From: Medicago truncatula
Lineage: Eukaryota > Streptophyta > Magnoliopsida > Fabales > Fabaceae
NCBI RefSeq assembly: GCF_003473485.1
Contig: NC_053045.1
Coordinates: 34,322,494 to 34,386,493 of the forward strand
Length of the DNA: 64,000 bases
Direction: 5' to 3'
This document shows, piece by piece, positions 48,392 through 59,279 of the stretch (position 1 is its first letter; every line of letters begins with the position of its first letter). The position numbers were made by a program, and so were the translations under genes. The notes below the pieces were generated by a model that saw only the letters and a list, made by a program, of their open reading frames with translations, was not told the origin of the DNA and searched no databases.

Positions 48392-48960
48392 CTTTGTAGT
48401 ATGTACTTAAGAAGTCCTAGGAGAATGGAGCTAGAGTAAAGTGATTATTTATTGACTAACAAATTGCATCATAAAGAGTTGAAATTGTAGGGAATAAAGT
48501 GATTATTCCAGAATTAAGGTAGGGTTGTTAGTGAAATAGGTTATTTATGGTAATTTGAATTTTACATCTCATTTAAGAGGACAATATGATGAATTTTCAA
48601 TATAATTGGTTCAACATTTTCCTTAAAAGTGAGATTAGCGCATAATCAATCATGCAGTAACATATATAAACATTGACACAGTGAGAATATATAAGATTGA
48701 TGGTAAATAATAGTCATGAATGAGTTGAGTGGCATTCAACCAACATTGAAGCTGAAATATTAGTAAGGTAATTGCCTGAGTAGGTAATAGATAAGATAAT
48801 AAAGGATAATTGAGTTCCATGAGGGGTTCCTCAAGACATTCAACCAACAAAATATCAAAGTTAAACATAGTTTATAGTCCAAAAGGTGGCATTATAGTAA
48901 TGTCATAAATATCAGCCTGTGTGGTTCTTGATAGAACACATATGAGGAAAACATCTAGCG
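48392..48960 (-). other. Helitron 5' region right of the LTR element
   Basis: It continues the tandem unit interrupted at 36528 and then runs through AT-rich DNA to the start of the right 305-bp repeat. No ORF is recognised. Confidence 0.55.
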
Positions 48961-49265
48961 CTCATACACATGCCTCAACACCAGCACTACTACTACCAAC
49001 AAACTACCCAAAGAAACACCAGCCAAAAACTCATCCAGCAGCTGCCGTGTGCAAAAAGCAGAAACTGAACTGCAGACAACAGCAACATACTAGCCCAAAC
49101 AGCAAAAACCAGCATCCTGCTGACACAAAAATTGGGCTGACAACCAAACCTGCAAGCCCAGAACAGCAGGATACTAAGAACAGCCCCTGCACTACAACTT
49201 GCACCTCCTCTGTCCAAATCCCCTACCTCGTAAGACATTCTTGTGGATTCCAACTCCATTCATAA
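48961..49265 (+). repeat. 305-bp direct repeat, right copy
   Basis: Identical to 26091-26395 as far as can be read. Here the copy continues into TACAACACG, so the two flanks join as an A|T site, the normal Helitron target. Confidence 0.95.
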
Positions 49266-49914
49266 TACAACACGTTGAAATATTTAGCCTACTCAAGCTC
49301 CAATGCCAAGAGAGCACCATAATTTCCTCCACCAAATCATCAATTGGAATGGAAATGCAAACAATATTCTATTGATTAATCCAAAGAATCATTACAACTT
49401 GGTAATTGTAGTCGTTTTTTATAGAGAACAGTAGGTAAATAAGAAGATGCGCTAATAATAAGAAAAAGAAGAATAGAATAGAGGGAGTACATAATCAGAG
49501 AAAGAGAGAAAGAGAAGTTACATCACACATATTTCATGTCTTATTTCTTTGGTCTTCTCTTATTTATGCGATCATTACACATTTCCATTTTGGCTTTTTC
49601 AAAAAAAAAATATGCGATCATTAACATAATTCTTCCTTTTTTTTTCCACATATGAGATCTAAAATCACATAATACATATAGGTTTTTGGCAAGAGTATTG
49701 GTTAAGGATACTATTGCATGATACTACAAAGCTATTTCTTTTGATTTCTTAACCAATACATTATTCTCAATAAATATAATACATATTGAAAATAAAAAGC
49801 AAACACACTAACATCATTACATATACCCAGAAGAGTACTTATTTCAACAATCACACAGAAACTCAAACATTAAACATATAGTACTATGTAATTAGCACAA
49901 TACTAAAATTAAAA
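49266..49914. other. Intergenic, downstream of the second BURP gene
   Basis: AT-rich, no ORF. It should include the 3' UTR of the BURP gene reading leftwards. Confidence 0.4.
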
Positions 49915-50890
49915 TCACATATCTGAAACACCCTGAACTTCCAATTTTGGAACCCATATGAAATTATCAGCAGGAAAAAAGTGACAGACATTAGAACTTC
50001 CTGGCACAACACCAAGAACCTGAAATGAAACATGACCATGTCCCCAATGAGAAGTATCCATATGACAAACAACCATAGCTTCCACCATATCCCCATTATC
50101 ACCGACAAGTGAAACTCTATATATCCTATTTTCACTTTCTTGGCTATGGCAATAGAATACAGCATAAGGGTAAGGCATAGTGTGACATGCCACCATCTTT
50201 GGAGCTGAAATCCTCATAATTTTTTCTAATATAGTATAGTTCTGAAAAGTGACACTTGATTTGGTTAAATGTGAAGTTGCATAAACTTTGAGATCATTTT
50301 TAATACCAAGAATACTTTGAGTGAAATCAAGCATAGATTCTAAAGAAGTGGCACAGAATTTCACTTCTCCTTTGATGGGTTTGCTCTCACATTCTGTAAG
50401 GGTATCTACCATTGCTTTGGCTTGTGGAGAGTCTTGAGATAAAGAGAAGATTTTGAGAAGAGTTGGAAGTTTGTTCAATGAAAAAGGAAGTGAATCAGCT
50501 TTGTCTCTTGGCCAAAACTTAGGGGAAGTTGAAGGGTTTCTTTTGGGAAAATTAATTTGCATTCTTTTCCCAACTTTTAAGTCTTTTAAGGTGAAGAACA
50601 CCATAACAGAAGGATCCATGTGATTGTGATTATGTGCATGATGTTTGTGTTCTGTTTGATGTTCATTAGTAGCAGTTTTGTTCACTGCAATATCCAAGAG
50701 TTTGCTTTCTGTTCCAGCTAATTCTCTTGCTCTGCTTCCATAAAAAATCTGCAAAAATTTAGAGAGCTTTGAATATAGAAATAGAGTTCCAAGAAAAAGA
50801 AAGGAAAAAAAAAAAGCACATAACATAAGATACCGTGATTAGAAATAGTAGATGAAGAAAGATGATCTCAGATATAAACTTTGGACTCAT
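49915..50890 (-). CDS. BURP-domain protein with His-rich linker
   Basis: Two exons, 50834-50890 and 49915-50748, phase 0, give 296 aa. Exon 1 encodes a 19-residue hydrophobic leader (MSPKFISEIIFLHLLFLIT), then GTATCT; the acceptor is TTTGCAG. After a short variable region, a His-rich stretch (HQTEHKHHAHNHNH) leads straight into the BURP domain (VFFTLKDLKVGKRMQINFP to FIWVP). All four CH pairs are present with family spacing (x10, x26, x25). Upstream in-frame ATGs (50902, 50959) exist, but the 50890 start gives the best signal peptide. The exon plan matches the BURP gene at 1849-3810, but the Tyr-motif repeats are absent. The His cluster could bind metal, which is inference. The promoter is interrupted by a MITE starting 75 bp upstream of the ATG. 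Confidence 0.9.
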
Positions 50891-50964
50891 GTTTCTCCTT
50901 AGCATGTATTGAATGATTTTGTGCACCTTTGTATAGCTAAATCCAACACTGGAAAACAATTAAA

Positions 50965-51407
50965 GGCTTAATTGCATTTTTCCCCCCTATAGTTTGCCAA
51001 TTGTGCGATTTTGCACCCCATTGTTTAAAACGAGCGATTTTGCCCCCTATAGTTTTCCTCCTTTCTGATTTTATGGTTCCCATGACATTTAATGCTGATG
51101 TGTTTGTTATTTATCAATTAATGTGTGCCACGTGTGTAATTTCATTTTTTTAAAAATAAAAAAAAAATGGTATTTTTCAGATTAATTAATAAAAATACCA
51201 TCATTTTCACGTGCCTCCTTATCTCAAAATCTAAAAAAATACCTTTTTTCATTAATTGATAAATAACAGACACATCAACACTAAATATCATGGGAACCAT
51301 AAAATCAGAAAGGGGGAAAACTATAGGGGGCAAAATCGCTCGTTTTAAACAATGGGGTGCAAAATCGCACAATTGGCAAACTATAGGGGGGAAAGTGCAA
51401 TTAAGCC
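50965..51407. mobile_element. Palindromic MITE in the BURP promoter
   Basis: 443 bp. Left end GGCTTAATTGCATTTTTCCC, right end the complement GGAAAGTGCAATTAAGCC, with TTAAA on both sides (50960-50964 and 51408-51412). Long arms pair almost to the middle (GTTTGCCAATTGTGCGATTT with AAATCGCACAATTGGCAAAC). Confidence 0.85.
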
Positions 51408-51412
51408 TTAAA

Positions 51413-52031
51413 GAAATTTGTGCACCTTTATCTACATGATTATATTAGGTACTCTGCATTTGCGCACGTGGAGGATAGTCGATTTACACCAAAAAATATC
51501 AGGTACTTGGCAATCCAATATTTAAACCACAGAGGAGTTTAAATATACTTTTGCTCGTTTTGACTAATCTATGATTTTGGTTCTTTTTTTTTTTTTTTCC
51601 TTTTATCATATAATATTGGTATAAAATTTTCAGCGATGCATAATGATGATTAATCTCCTTCGGAGAATTTGTGGCAAACAATATTAGTTCTCCCTCTTTC
51701 TACCGGATTTTTATCATATGAGAAATGATATTTGAACATCCATTTAGTGATAATTTTTGCAACAATTTTCTCTCTCATATTCACATTACTTTTTACTTTA
51801 TCTCTCTATTGTTATGGTTTCTGTGTCAGTACCACTTTTTTCTTTGTAAAATATGGTTGTCAAATAAGTTGTCACCAAATTAGTTGTTCAAATAACACTC
51901 TTCTTATCATATGTATCAGTTAGAAATCGAACCTCTAACAATATATTTAAAGGATTCAAATCTCTTGCCACTCAAACCATTCTATTATTGGTTGGTTCAC
52001 TTACTTTTAAATCCACGGTTTTGGTGACCTA
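51413..52031. other. Intergenic, possible SINE remnant
   Basis: AT-rich. Near 51920-51985 a complement of a B-box (AAATCGAACCTCTAAC) and a second decayed box suggest an old SINE on the minus strand; this is weak. Confidence 0.35.
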
Positions 52032-52176
52032 CTCCTTCCATTTTTAAATATAAGCAAATTTTACTTTTTAGGTTCATTTAATTAATGATGTATGTGGTCC
52101 ATATTATGAACCACATATATCATTAATTGAATAAATCTAAAAAGTAAAATTTACTTATATTTAAAAACGGAGGAAG
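52032..52176. mobile_element. Stowaway-type MITE
   Basis: TA target on both sides. The terminal inverted repeats start CTCCTTCCATTTTTAAATAT, and the element is almost a perfect hairpin (CTAAAAAGTAAAATTTACTT against AGCAAATTTTACTTTTTAGG). Confidence 0.8.
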
Positions 52177-52302
52177 TAATTCTCCAAACAAAAACACCCT
52201 TACTAACAACTGAACCAAACTTCGTTGGATAAGACATGTTTAACTATATATTATTTCTTTTAGAAAAATAAATTGAAATGTTGGAACAATATTATAAAAA
52301 GC

Positions 52303-52501
52303 GACCCTGTTTGGATTATCTTATTTTAGAGTTTATGCAAATAAATATGTCTTTATGTATTATTTATAAGATTGTTAACGTAGTTTATGAAAAAACAGTT
52401 TATGAATGTACTATTTTCGTTAGTAAGAACTTATAAATTAAAATAAAAATTTATTTATTTGGATAAGCTCTTTTTCATAAGCTCAATCCAAACGGGGTCT
52501 A
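52303..52501. mobile_element. hAT-like MITE
   Basis: Ends GACCCTGTTTGGATTATC and the complement AGACCCCGTTTGGATTGAGC are inverted copies. The interior contains TTATGCAAATAAATA and related inverted pieces. Confidence 0.6.
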
Positions 52502-52805
52502 AATAAACAGAGTAATTGCTTATTAAAAAAGTATGATACATCGATAGTAATGTACGGTGAGTTACTTTGTCGTTAATTTAAATATGGAAAATGTTAACAA
52601 GTACTTCATTCTTTTGGAAATTGTGTATTCTACTTTTGAAAGTTAAAAAGGTGATTTTCTTAATGTCAAACTCGACTTTTCTTTCTACTGTTAGTATGCT
52701 AACTAATGCCTTAAGGACACCGACAAGACATTTTTTAAGTGAAATAATTTTATAGTAATTTCTACCAATTCATTTATAACTTTAATTAAATGTTTATTTT
52801 TAATA

Positions 52806-53063
52806 CTCCCTCCGTCCCTAAATAAATGATCTAGTTGACTCTTACACACATACCAATGCATATGTTTTATCTTTGATATCTTCAATTCTCTACTAAAAAA
52901 AATTATAAAAATTTAATATTTTAAAAATACTCATCGAGACGAATCCAACAACATCTTACATGATATTATTTATCTTTGTGAATTAGTAGAAAAGTATGGT
53001 CAAAGTATATCAAGTCAATAATGCATATTGTCAACTAAGTCATTTATTAAGGGACGGAGGGAG
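52806..53063. mobile_element. Stowaway-type MITE
   Basis: TA duplication (52804-52805, 53064-53065). The inverted ends start CTCCCTCCGTCCCTAAATAA, the Stowaway consensus-like terminus. Confidence 0.9.
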
Positions 53064-54883
53064 TATATGCTAATATTACTTTTAAATTAGCATACAATAC
53101 ACATGATATTTGCTTATCATCCTTTCAATATGTATGATTTTGACATTTGCAACTAGTTGAATCACCATCAACTAGTTTGTCTTTTTGTAATTTTTTATTT
53201 TTCACGGTTTTATTGCTTCTTCTCTTTGTTCTTAGATGGACCGCGTATGAAATCACTGAATGTTGATTTAATTGGTAAGAAGTTCATTCACCCGTAATAT
53301 TGTAGATTTAACTTTTATTGTCATACAATAACTTCTTTGATAGATGATCTATAAATATACCTTTAAATATTTTTTGAGTCTTGGATTCTACCCTTACTTT
53401 GATGAGTCTTCAAAGCCAACCCACCTAAAGTTTTAAGTATAGATGGACCGTACATGGACCCAAATATATTTCTAAATTCTTTGGTACATGATCTATAAAC
53501 ATAAATTCATGATCAAGGGTAATTAAGATATTTTTGATAATCAGTTAAGCTATCCAAATGTTTGTAATTTATTTGCAGCAGCTGAATTCAAATGATTTCT
53601 TTTTTTAGTCGTTGGGAGCATATACTATAGTATTTGATGTCCCCTTGGCTTCAGCTTTTTCATTTTCATATTGACAATAAAAAACAAAAAGCAAATCTAT
53701 ACTGATGAAAGAAAATCTCATGTGTTTTTTGATGAACTAATAACCAGATTCAGGTGGGTCGCCAATGATATATGCTGTAAAAGATTAGGGAGATCGCTTA
53801 TGGGCTTTCAAGTTGTTCAATCCTAAAAAAATCAATAGAAAGATAGCTTCCGGTAAATTTTGAGTGAAAAAATTTTGATCGAAAGATATGTTCTAACAAA
53901 TTCGTACAATCAGAATTTAAGTTTTGATAAATTTAAGAGATTATAAGTAAAATTGAGGGACCTATGGAGCGCCTTCAAACGTTAGACAAATCTCTTCAAT
54001 CAATTGATCAGCATGTTCAATTTTTTGTCCTAACATCAGCATATTAAATTATTGCTCATGATGCTCGGAGTCAAGATCCTCTCCATTTTATACATTCTCC
54101 ATTTCTTTCATTTGGAGGTATATTTATAAGGATAAAAACATATTTAATCTAATAATAAAATAGACTTTTTCTTTTTTTTTTAGGGAGTAAAATAGAGACT
54201 TATTTGGTCCAAATTAGTGAATGGCTAATTTTGATTTTTTTTCGTTGAAAATTTGACCTTTCCACAAACTTTGGTCAATTTTTAAGAAGGGATTAGTTTC
54301 TCCTTTCTTATAAAGTTGTTATGCTTAATTTAAATAGTAATTTGTCTCGGTAATTAAATTGATCCGCACTTAAATTGTGAGAGATTAAATCAGATCTTTA
54401 GTCTTAAAAAGTTCGACACGTTTGTTACTGTTTTTCTAAAATAGTTTTTAAAACGTTTACATTGAAATTTGTAACAGTTCTTTTTAATAGAATAATTTTT
54501 AAATTTTAAATCTTTAAAAGGTATCCCAAGTCATTCGTTAATAGTATGATCCAAATAATGTTACAGTTACTAACAACGACGGTACCAAAAAATAATTGAA
54601 TCAAATTGACTGGACATATAACCAAGCAATAATTTTGAAAATACATGCGGTACAATAATAATACACTTGCAATTGGGGGCAATAATTCTGATATTGCACA
54701 ACTGAATCGGTAGTGGTTGAGGAAATATCTTCAACTAATGTTTTTTTTTTTAATAAACAATTCGGTATTCAACTCAAAAATTAGTTTATTAGAGGGTTTA
54801 ATTCCACCGTTAATTAATGTATAACTGTTTTTGTGTTTGTTTTCGTCGATAAATAAATATTATTAAAACTTACCACCTAGGTC
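53064..54883. repeat. Locally duplicated intergenic block, copy 1
   Basis: Segments R (53065-53370), P (53575-54110) and Q (54170-54880) recur further right: R at 57055-57262, Q at 60180-61310, P at 61665-63460. The copies are diverged by substitutions and indels. No gene is recognised in any of them. Confidence 0.65.
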
Positions 54884-54985
54884 TCGTGAGCATAGCTCAG
54901 TTGGTAGGACAGTGCATTATTATATAAAGGGGTTGGGGTTTGAACCCCTGACATCCCACTTATTCATCTTATAAGGTGAATTCTA
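54884..54985 (+). mobile_element. tRNA-derived SINE
   Basis: GTCTCGTGAGCATAGCTCAG opens the element, followed by an A-box-like region TAGCTCAGTTGGTAGG, B-box GGGGTTTGAACCCCTG, and a body CCACTTATTCATCTTATAAG. It is the same family as the SINE at 7686-7817 in its head and as the remnant at 3365-3475 in its body. Confidence 0.75.
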
Positions 54986-55391
54986 GCCATAGTTTTAAAA
55001 CTCGGCTCGATCATCGACTCGACAGAGGCACTGGGTCACTGAGTGGATGGTCGAACCATCGAGTCATTGGTTGAACTGCATGACTGAATCGGATTAAACC
55101 GGATGACTCGATTAAATAACTCGGTGTTTAGATATATATTTAATCAAATTAAATTGGATTGAACGAGTACTCAGTCTCTACAAAAACCAAAATAATGACA
55201 CAAATAGAATAAAAATAAATATCCAACAAACATAATTTCATAGATTAATTATTATGTTTAAATAAAATATTTAAGCTTGATAATTATATATGCTTATGTT
55301 TTTAACCAAGATTACATAAGTTTATATTGTAAGATATTTTTATCATTTGAAAGAATTCAACGAGATCCAAAAGTATACGTTATTATATCTA

Positions 55392-55676
55392 CTTCATCCG
55401 TTCCTATATGTAATCATCCATTTGATTTTACTTTTGTCCTTAAATGTAAACTCCTTTTCAAATTATTAGATACATTTATTATTTTTTTTCCTAAACATTC
55501 CCCTAATTAATCATACTAACTTGTCTTGAAATACGAAAAGTCAAATTTAATATACATACAAAGAAAAGACAATTTTGTAATATTAACACATAAAATATAT
55601 ACATTAATTACAGTAACAACTTTTCTTAATAAATGTGGAAAAAGTAAAGGGGGCTTACATATAGGGACGGAGGGAG
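55392..55676. mobile_element. Stowaway-type MITE
   Basis: TA on both sides. Left CTTCATCCGTTCCTATATGT and right complement CTCCCTCCGTCCCTATATGT form the inverted ends. Confidence 0.8.
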
Positions 55677-55708
55677 TATATTAAAAGCATCTAGATCACA
55701 AAAATTAG

Positions 55709-55790
55709 TAGTGCTTCAGTGGTAGGCAGAGCATTGATTGATAGAAATGTTGTGGGTTCAACTCTCACCTAGGCTATTTTTTACAATAAT
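55709..55790 (+). repeat. tRNA-like SINE fragment
   Basis: An A-box-like CTTCAGTGGTAGGCAGAGCA and a B-box GTGGGTTCAACTCTCACC are spaced as in a tRNA-derived SINE head, followed by a T-rich stretch. It is too degenerate for a tRNA gene. Confidence 0.5.
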
Positions 55791-55911
55791 AAAATAAAAT
55801 CAGTGACGTTCAACGTGACAGCTTGCATAGGAAATTGTGTACGGTTATGAATGAGCTTTAAGGAGGCGTTATGAGCATTAAATCCGCATTAGTTAATAAT
55901 TAAATAAAAGG

Positions 55912-56250
55912 CTTAATACATGTTTCGGTCCCTCAATTTATTTTTGTATTTCATTTTGATCCTTTAACTTTAAATCGTCTATTTTATAAAATAACAACAT
56001 AGTTATCCTTTTTTATGAAAAAAAAAATCAAAAACTCCAAAAAAAAAATCATCAAACTCATAGGTAAACGCAAATCTTCATCATACAAGCCAAGAAAATT
56101 AAATTTCTTTGAAAAAAATCTCATAAAAAATGATAAGATATTGTCATTTTATAACATAAAGGACTAAATCGTGACAAGAAAAAGATAAAGGACGAAAGTG
56201 TTACCTAAAATAAAGTTAAGGGACTAATTGTGTAATTTTGCCAAAAAAAA
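55912..56250. repeat. Partial MITE-related repeat
   Basis: It starts GGCTTAATACATGTTTCGGT, like the next element, and has GGACTAATTGTGTAATTTTG at its right, but the arms are disrupted. Confidence 0.45.
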
Positions 56251-56255
56251 ATATA

Positions 56256-56486
56256 GGCTTAATACATGTTTTGGTCCCTTAACTTATTTTTGAATTTCAT
56301 TTTGGTCCCTTAACTTTAAACTGTCTCAATTTGGTCCCATAACTTTACCTCCGTTTACCTAAGTGGTCCCTTCTGTTAAAAAAACTAACAGAAGGGACCA
56401 CTTAGGTAAACGGAGGTAAAATTATGGGATTAAATTGAGACGGTTTAAAGTTAAGGGACCAAAATAAAATTCAAAAATAAGTTAAT
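56256..56486. mobile_element. Palindromic MITE
   Basis: A near-perfect hairpin of about 230 bp. TTAACTTATTTTTGAATTTC and CCTCCGTTTACCTAAGTGGT on the left pair with their complements on the right, around a short AAAAAAACT centre. Confidence 0.8.
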
Positions 56487-56712
56487 ATACCTTCCAATAT
56501 TATTTAATTTTTTCTTTTACATTTGACTCGTTAGAAAAAAAAGTGTTATAGTATAATATACTATCCGATTTTGGGAGAAAGAAGTAGTGGTAATTTGAAG
56601 TTCGATTAATAGGTAGGAAAGTCTGATCAATAATTATTCAACTCAATAATTAAATTTAGATTCTTGTTATATAGATTTTGGAATATATTTCTTTTGTATA
56701 TGTTAATTTCAT

Positions 56713-56723
56713 TATTATTGTTG

Positions 56724-56784
<61 letters not shown>

Positions 56785-56815
56785 TACTATTATTACTATT
56801 ATTATTATTATTAAT
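56713..56815. repeat. (TTA)n microsatellite
   Basis: About 100 bp of ATT/TTA trinucleotides with a few GTT and CTA variants. Confidence 0.95.
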
Positions 56816-57262
56816 GTTAAATTTTGTTTTTAATTGAAATTATTTTGATTTAGATTGAAATTATAGGTTAGATAATAAAATTATTTTTATTAGGCTTAAT
56901 ACATGCTATGGTATTTTAGTTTTATAATTACTTTTTGAGGGATAGTTTTTTTTTTTTTTTAAGCAGAGGGATGGTTTTAAAATTACTAATTAGTGAAATA
57001 TTTTTATACTTTCTACCCTCATTTATAACTTTACATATTTATTTTTAATATATGCTAATATTATTTTTAAATTAGCATACAATACACATGATATTTGCTT
57101 ATTATCATTTCAATACGTATGATTTTGACATTTGCAACTAGATGGACCGCACATGAAATCATTAAACGTTGATTTTGTTGGTAAGAAGTTAACTCATCCG
57201 TAGTATTGTAGATTTAACATCGTTGTCGATACAATGACTTCTTTGGTAAATGATCTATAAAT

Positions 57263-57420
57263 AGAGCTGTCAAAACGGGCAGCCCGGCCCTAAACGGGCC
57301 GGCCCTAACGGGCTTCGGTTTTGATAGGGCCAGGCCAAAAAGCCCGAGTGGAAAATGGGCTTGAAATATACTACCCGAGCTCGGCCCTACACGGGCCGCG
57401 GGCTAACGGAGCCCTTATTA
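57263..57420. repeat. GC-rich CGGGCC repeat block
   Basis: A short region unusually rich in GGGC/GCCC (AAACGGGCAGCCCGGCCC, AACGGGCCGGCCC, ACGGGCCGCGGGC) in an AT-rich surround. It begins AGAGCTGTCAAAACGGGC, a start seen at the ends of some plant hAT-type repeats. The other end was not found. It marks the point where local-duplication segment R (57055-57262) stops. Confidence 0.5.
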
Positions 57421-58229
57421 ATTTTTTTATTTTTTTTATATAAAAAAAGTACTATAAAAATAAATTGTAAACATTTTTGTATACTAGTCGTAAACTAATG
57501 CAGAATTTTTTAAGTAGGTTCATGGAGCATTTTAAAACTTGACACCTAAAACCTGCTAATACAATTCTAAGATGCATCAGAGGCATAATTGATTATGGTG
57601 TGCTAATGCCTAATTCAGATTCTGATTGAGGAGGTGATCAGGATGTTAAGAAGAGTATTACAAGTATTTTGGCATCGTTCCTTGTGAGCTAAGAAATAGG
57701 TAGTTGAATTGTATATAGATTGTTAAGAGGATGAACTTTGATTTAACTAATACTTGTAGGGAAGAGAACATATCTACTCACAAGATTGTGTCCTTGGATT
57801 TTCATCCTCATGGTTTTGTTTAGTGGAATACTATTTCTTCTTTTATTGAGGAACATTTTGCTCGTAATAGACCAAGTCTTCAAAATTATCATTTTTGTTA
57901 ATTCTTTTGTTTATTGATGATTGTTTGTTGTTGCACTCTTTTTTGCTTCACCTAGTGTTCCAGAATTGGCCAAGGCCTAATCCATCAACATATTGGGTAA
58001 TCCTAAACCATTAGCTCCTAAACACAACACAATATGGATGCGCTCCAGAGGCATACTCAAATAGGACCATTGTTCGAATTAGGACTTTCATATCAAAATC
58101 ACATCATGATCTAATTGCACTTGTCCTTTATAATAGTTGTATAATTAGGACTTCAGGGTCTTAAAACCTTGATACTCCTAGTATAAAGCCTAACTTAAGG
58201 CTTGGGATCAGATACACTATTTTCTAACT

Positions 58230-59275
58230 GTGAAACAACACACTTGTAATGCCTAAGACTAACGAGGAAGGGGAGTGGTCGTCGGTGCACAAGGCATGAT
58301 AAAGAGTGGCTTCTAACAGCTTCTAGGCAAACTGAATTCACATCAGAATGAGAGGGATCCTGATATTGTGTAGGTATGGGACATCATGGTTGAAGGAAGA
58401 GGCTTATAACAATTGTTTGATACTAACTATACAAACAAGATGCATATTCTTTGTGGTAGCCGAAACCATAAGAACTTAACATGCTTGACTTGGAGCAATT
58501 TTGGGATGGGTGACCTTCAGCGAAGTTTCACGAAAAGCGTGTGAGTGAGGACAAAACATGCATACAACGTTCATCTTCCTCTACCTTCTAATACACCATC
58601 AGGATGAAAATCTTAGGTCTAAAAGGATCAACGGTGTCGCCTATAGGAATCGTACACTACGATTTCACCACCTTTTAGTTCTAAGATCCAAAGGCAAACC
58701 TAAGATGTGGGTGGCAAGTGGCTAGCACCGTCATAGTTAACCCACAACTCTACCAAGTTGATGACACCATTGCTTCATCATCGTCACTGTCACTTGAAGC
58801 AAATTTGAACCAGCGTCGAAATCAGAACCACGTGATTTCCCTTTCCATTCAAGAATTTCCTCTTTAATTAGAACCTGGAGATCCAAATAATTTCATCCTT
58901 TAATGGCGGCCAATGGCCATGAGACCAACAACCTCCTCTATGATCTTTTGGTGGCTATTCATCAACTACCTTGGATTATTTCAGCGCAAGGAGAGCGCCT
59001 AAACCATATAAAGATTGAACTAAGGGAGAATAAACATCATCATTTGTCAAGAGAGAACAATTTCCTTCCTGAGGAGATCGAACATCCCAAATTGATATGT
59101 CATCACCTATTAGGGTCTCTTAGGTCCATATCCAGAAAGCACAGTGGAAATGGACACAAACCACCGTCAAGGAGCCAAAGATCACATTTCATATCTACTA
59201 GAAGATGTGTCAATTACAGAGGAGACCACAAGAACTCCCTTTCGCTGACGAAAAGGAATGGATGAAGGGATCGTG
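58230..59275 (+). pseudogene. Degraded LTR-retrotransposon piece with 5S-like LTR and gag start
   Basis: The likely LTR part contains a 5S rRNA-like stretch (58475-58560). After a leader, an ORF at 58903-59265 (120 codons) begins MAANGHETNNLLYDLLVAIH and has AQGERLNHIKIELRE, which looks like the N-terminus of a Gypsy gag. It soon loses similarity. No pol domain follows. The LTR ends are not definable here. Confidence 0.5.
58475..58530 (+). repeat. 5S rRNA-like segment within a retrotransposon LTR
   Basis: ACCATAAGAACTTAACATGC followed by TTGACTTGGAGCAATTTTGG and GATGGGTGACC runs parallel to the 3' half of plant 5S rRNA (CAGAACTCCGAAGTTAAGC, TAGGATGGGTGACCTCC), with gaps. It is not a functional 5S gene. 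Confidence 0.6.
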
Positions 59276-59279
59276 AGTG

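Larger units (their letters stand above)
26396..48960 (-). mobile_element. Helitron with Rep-helicase and B3 genes, split by an LTR element
   Basis: The 3' end is canonical. Reading the minus strand, two adjacent hairpins (26427-26443 with a GCGCGGC stem, 26407-26425 with an ACCCGTGCT stem) are followed by seven bases and then CTAG, with T as the next host base. Inside are a full Rep-helicase gene (30524-36055) and B3-type genes (26912-29436). The LTR retrotransposon at 36529-48386 interrupts the 5' region; without it and one TSD copy the Helitron is about 10.7 kb. The 5' boundary is inferred only from the start of the right 305-bp repeat. The sequence there (CGCTAGATG on the minus strand) is not the usual TC start, so the true 5' end may be missing. 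Confidence 0.8.

Noticed and set aside
58475-58530. A 5S rRNA gene
   Set aside because: Only the 3' half is recognisable, with many changes and gaps, and it lies in a degraded retrotransposon.
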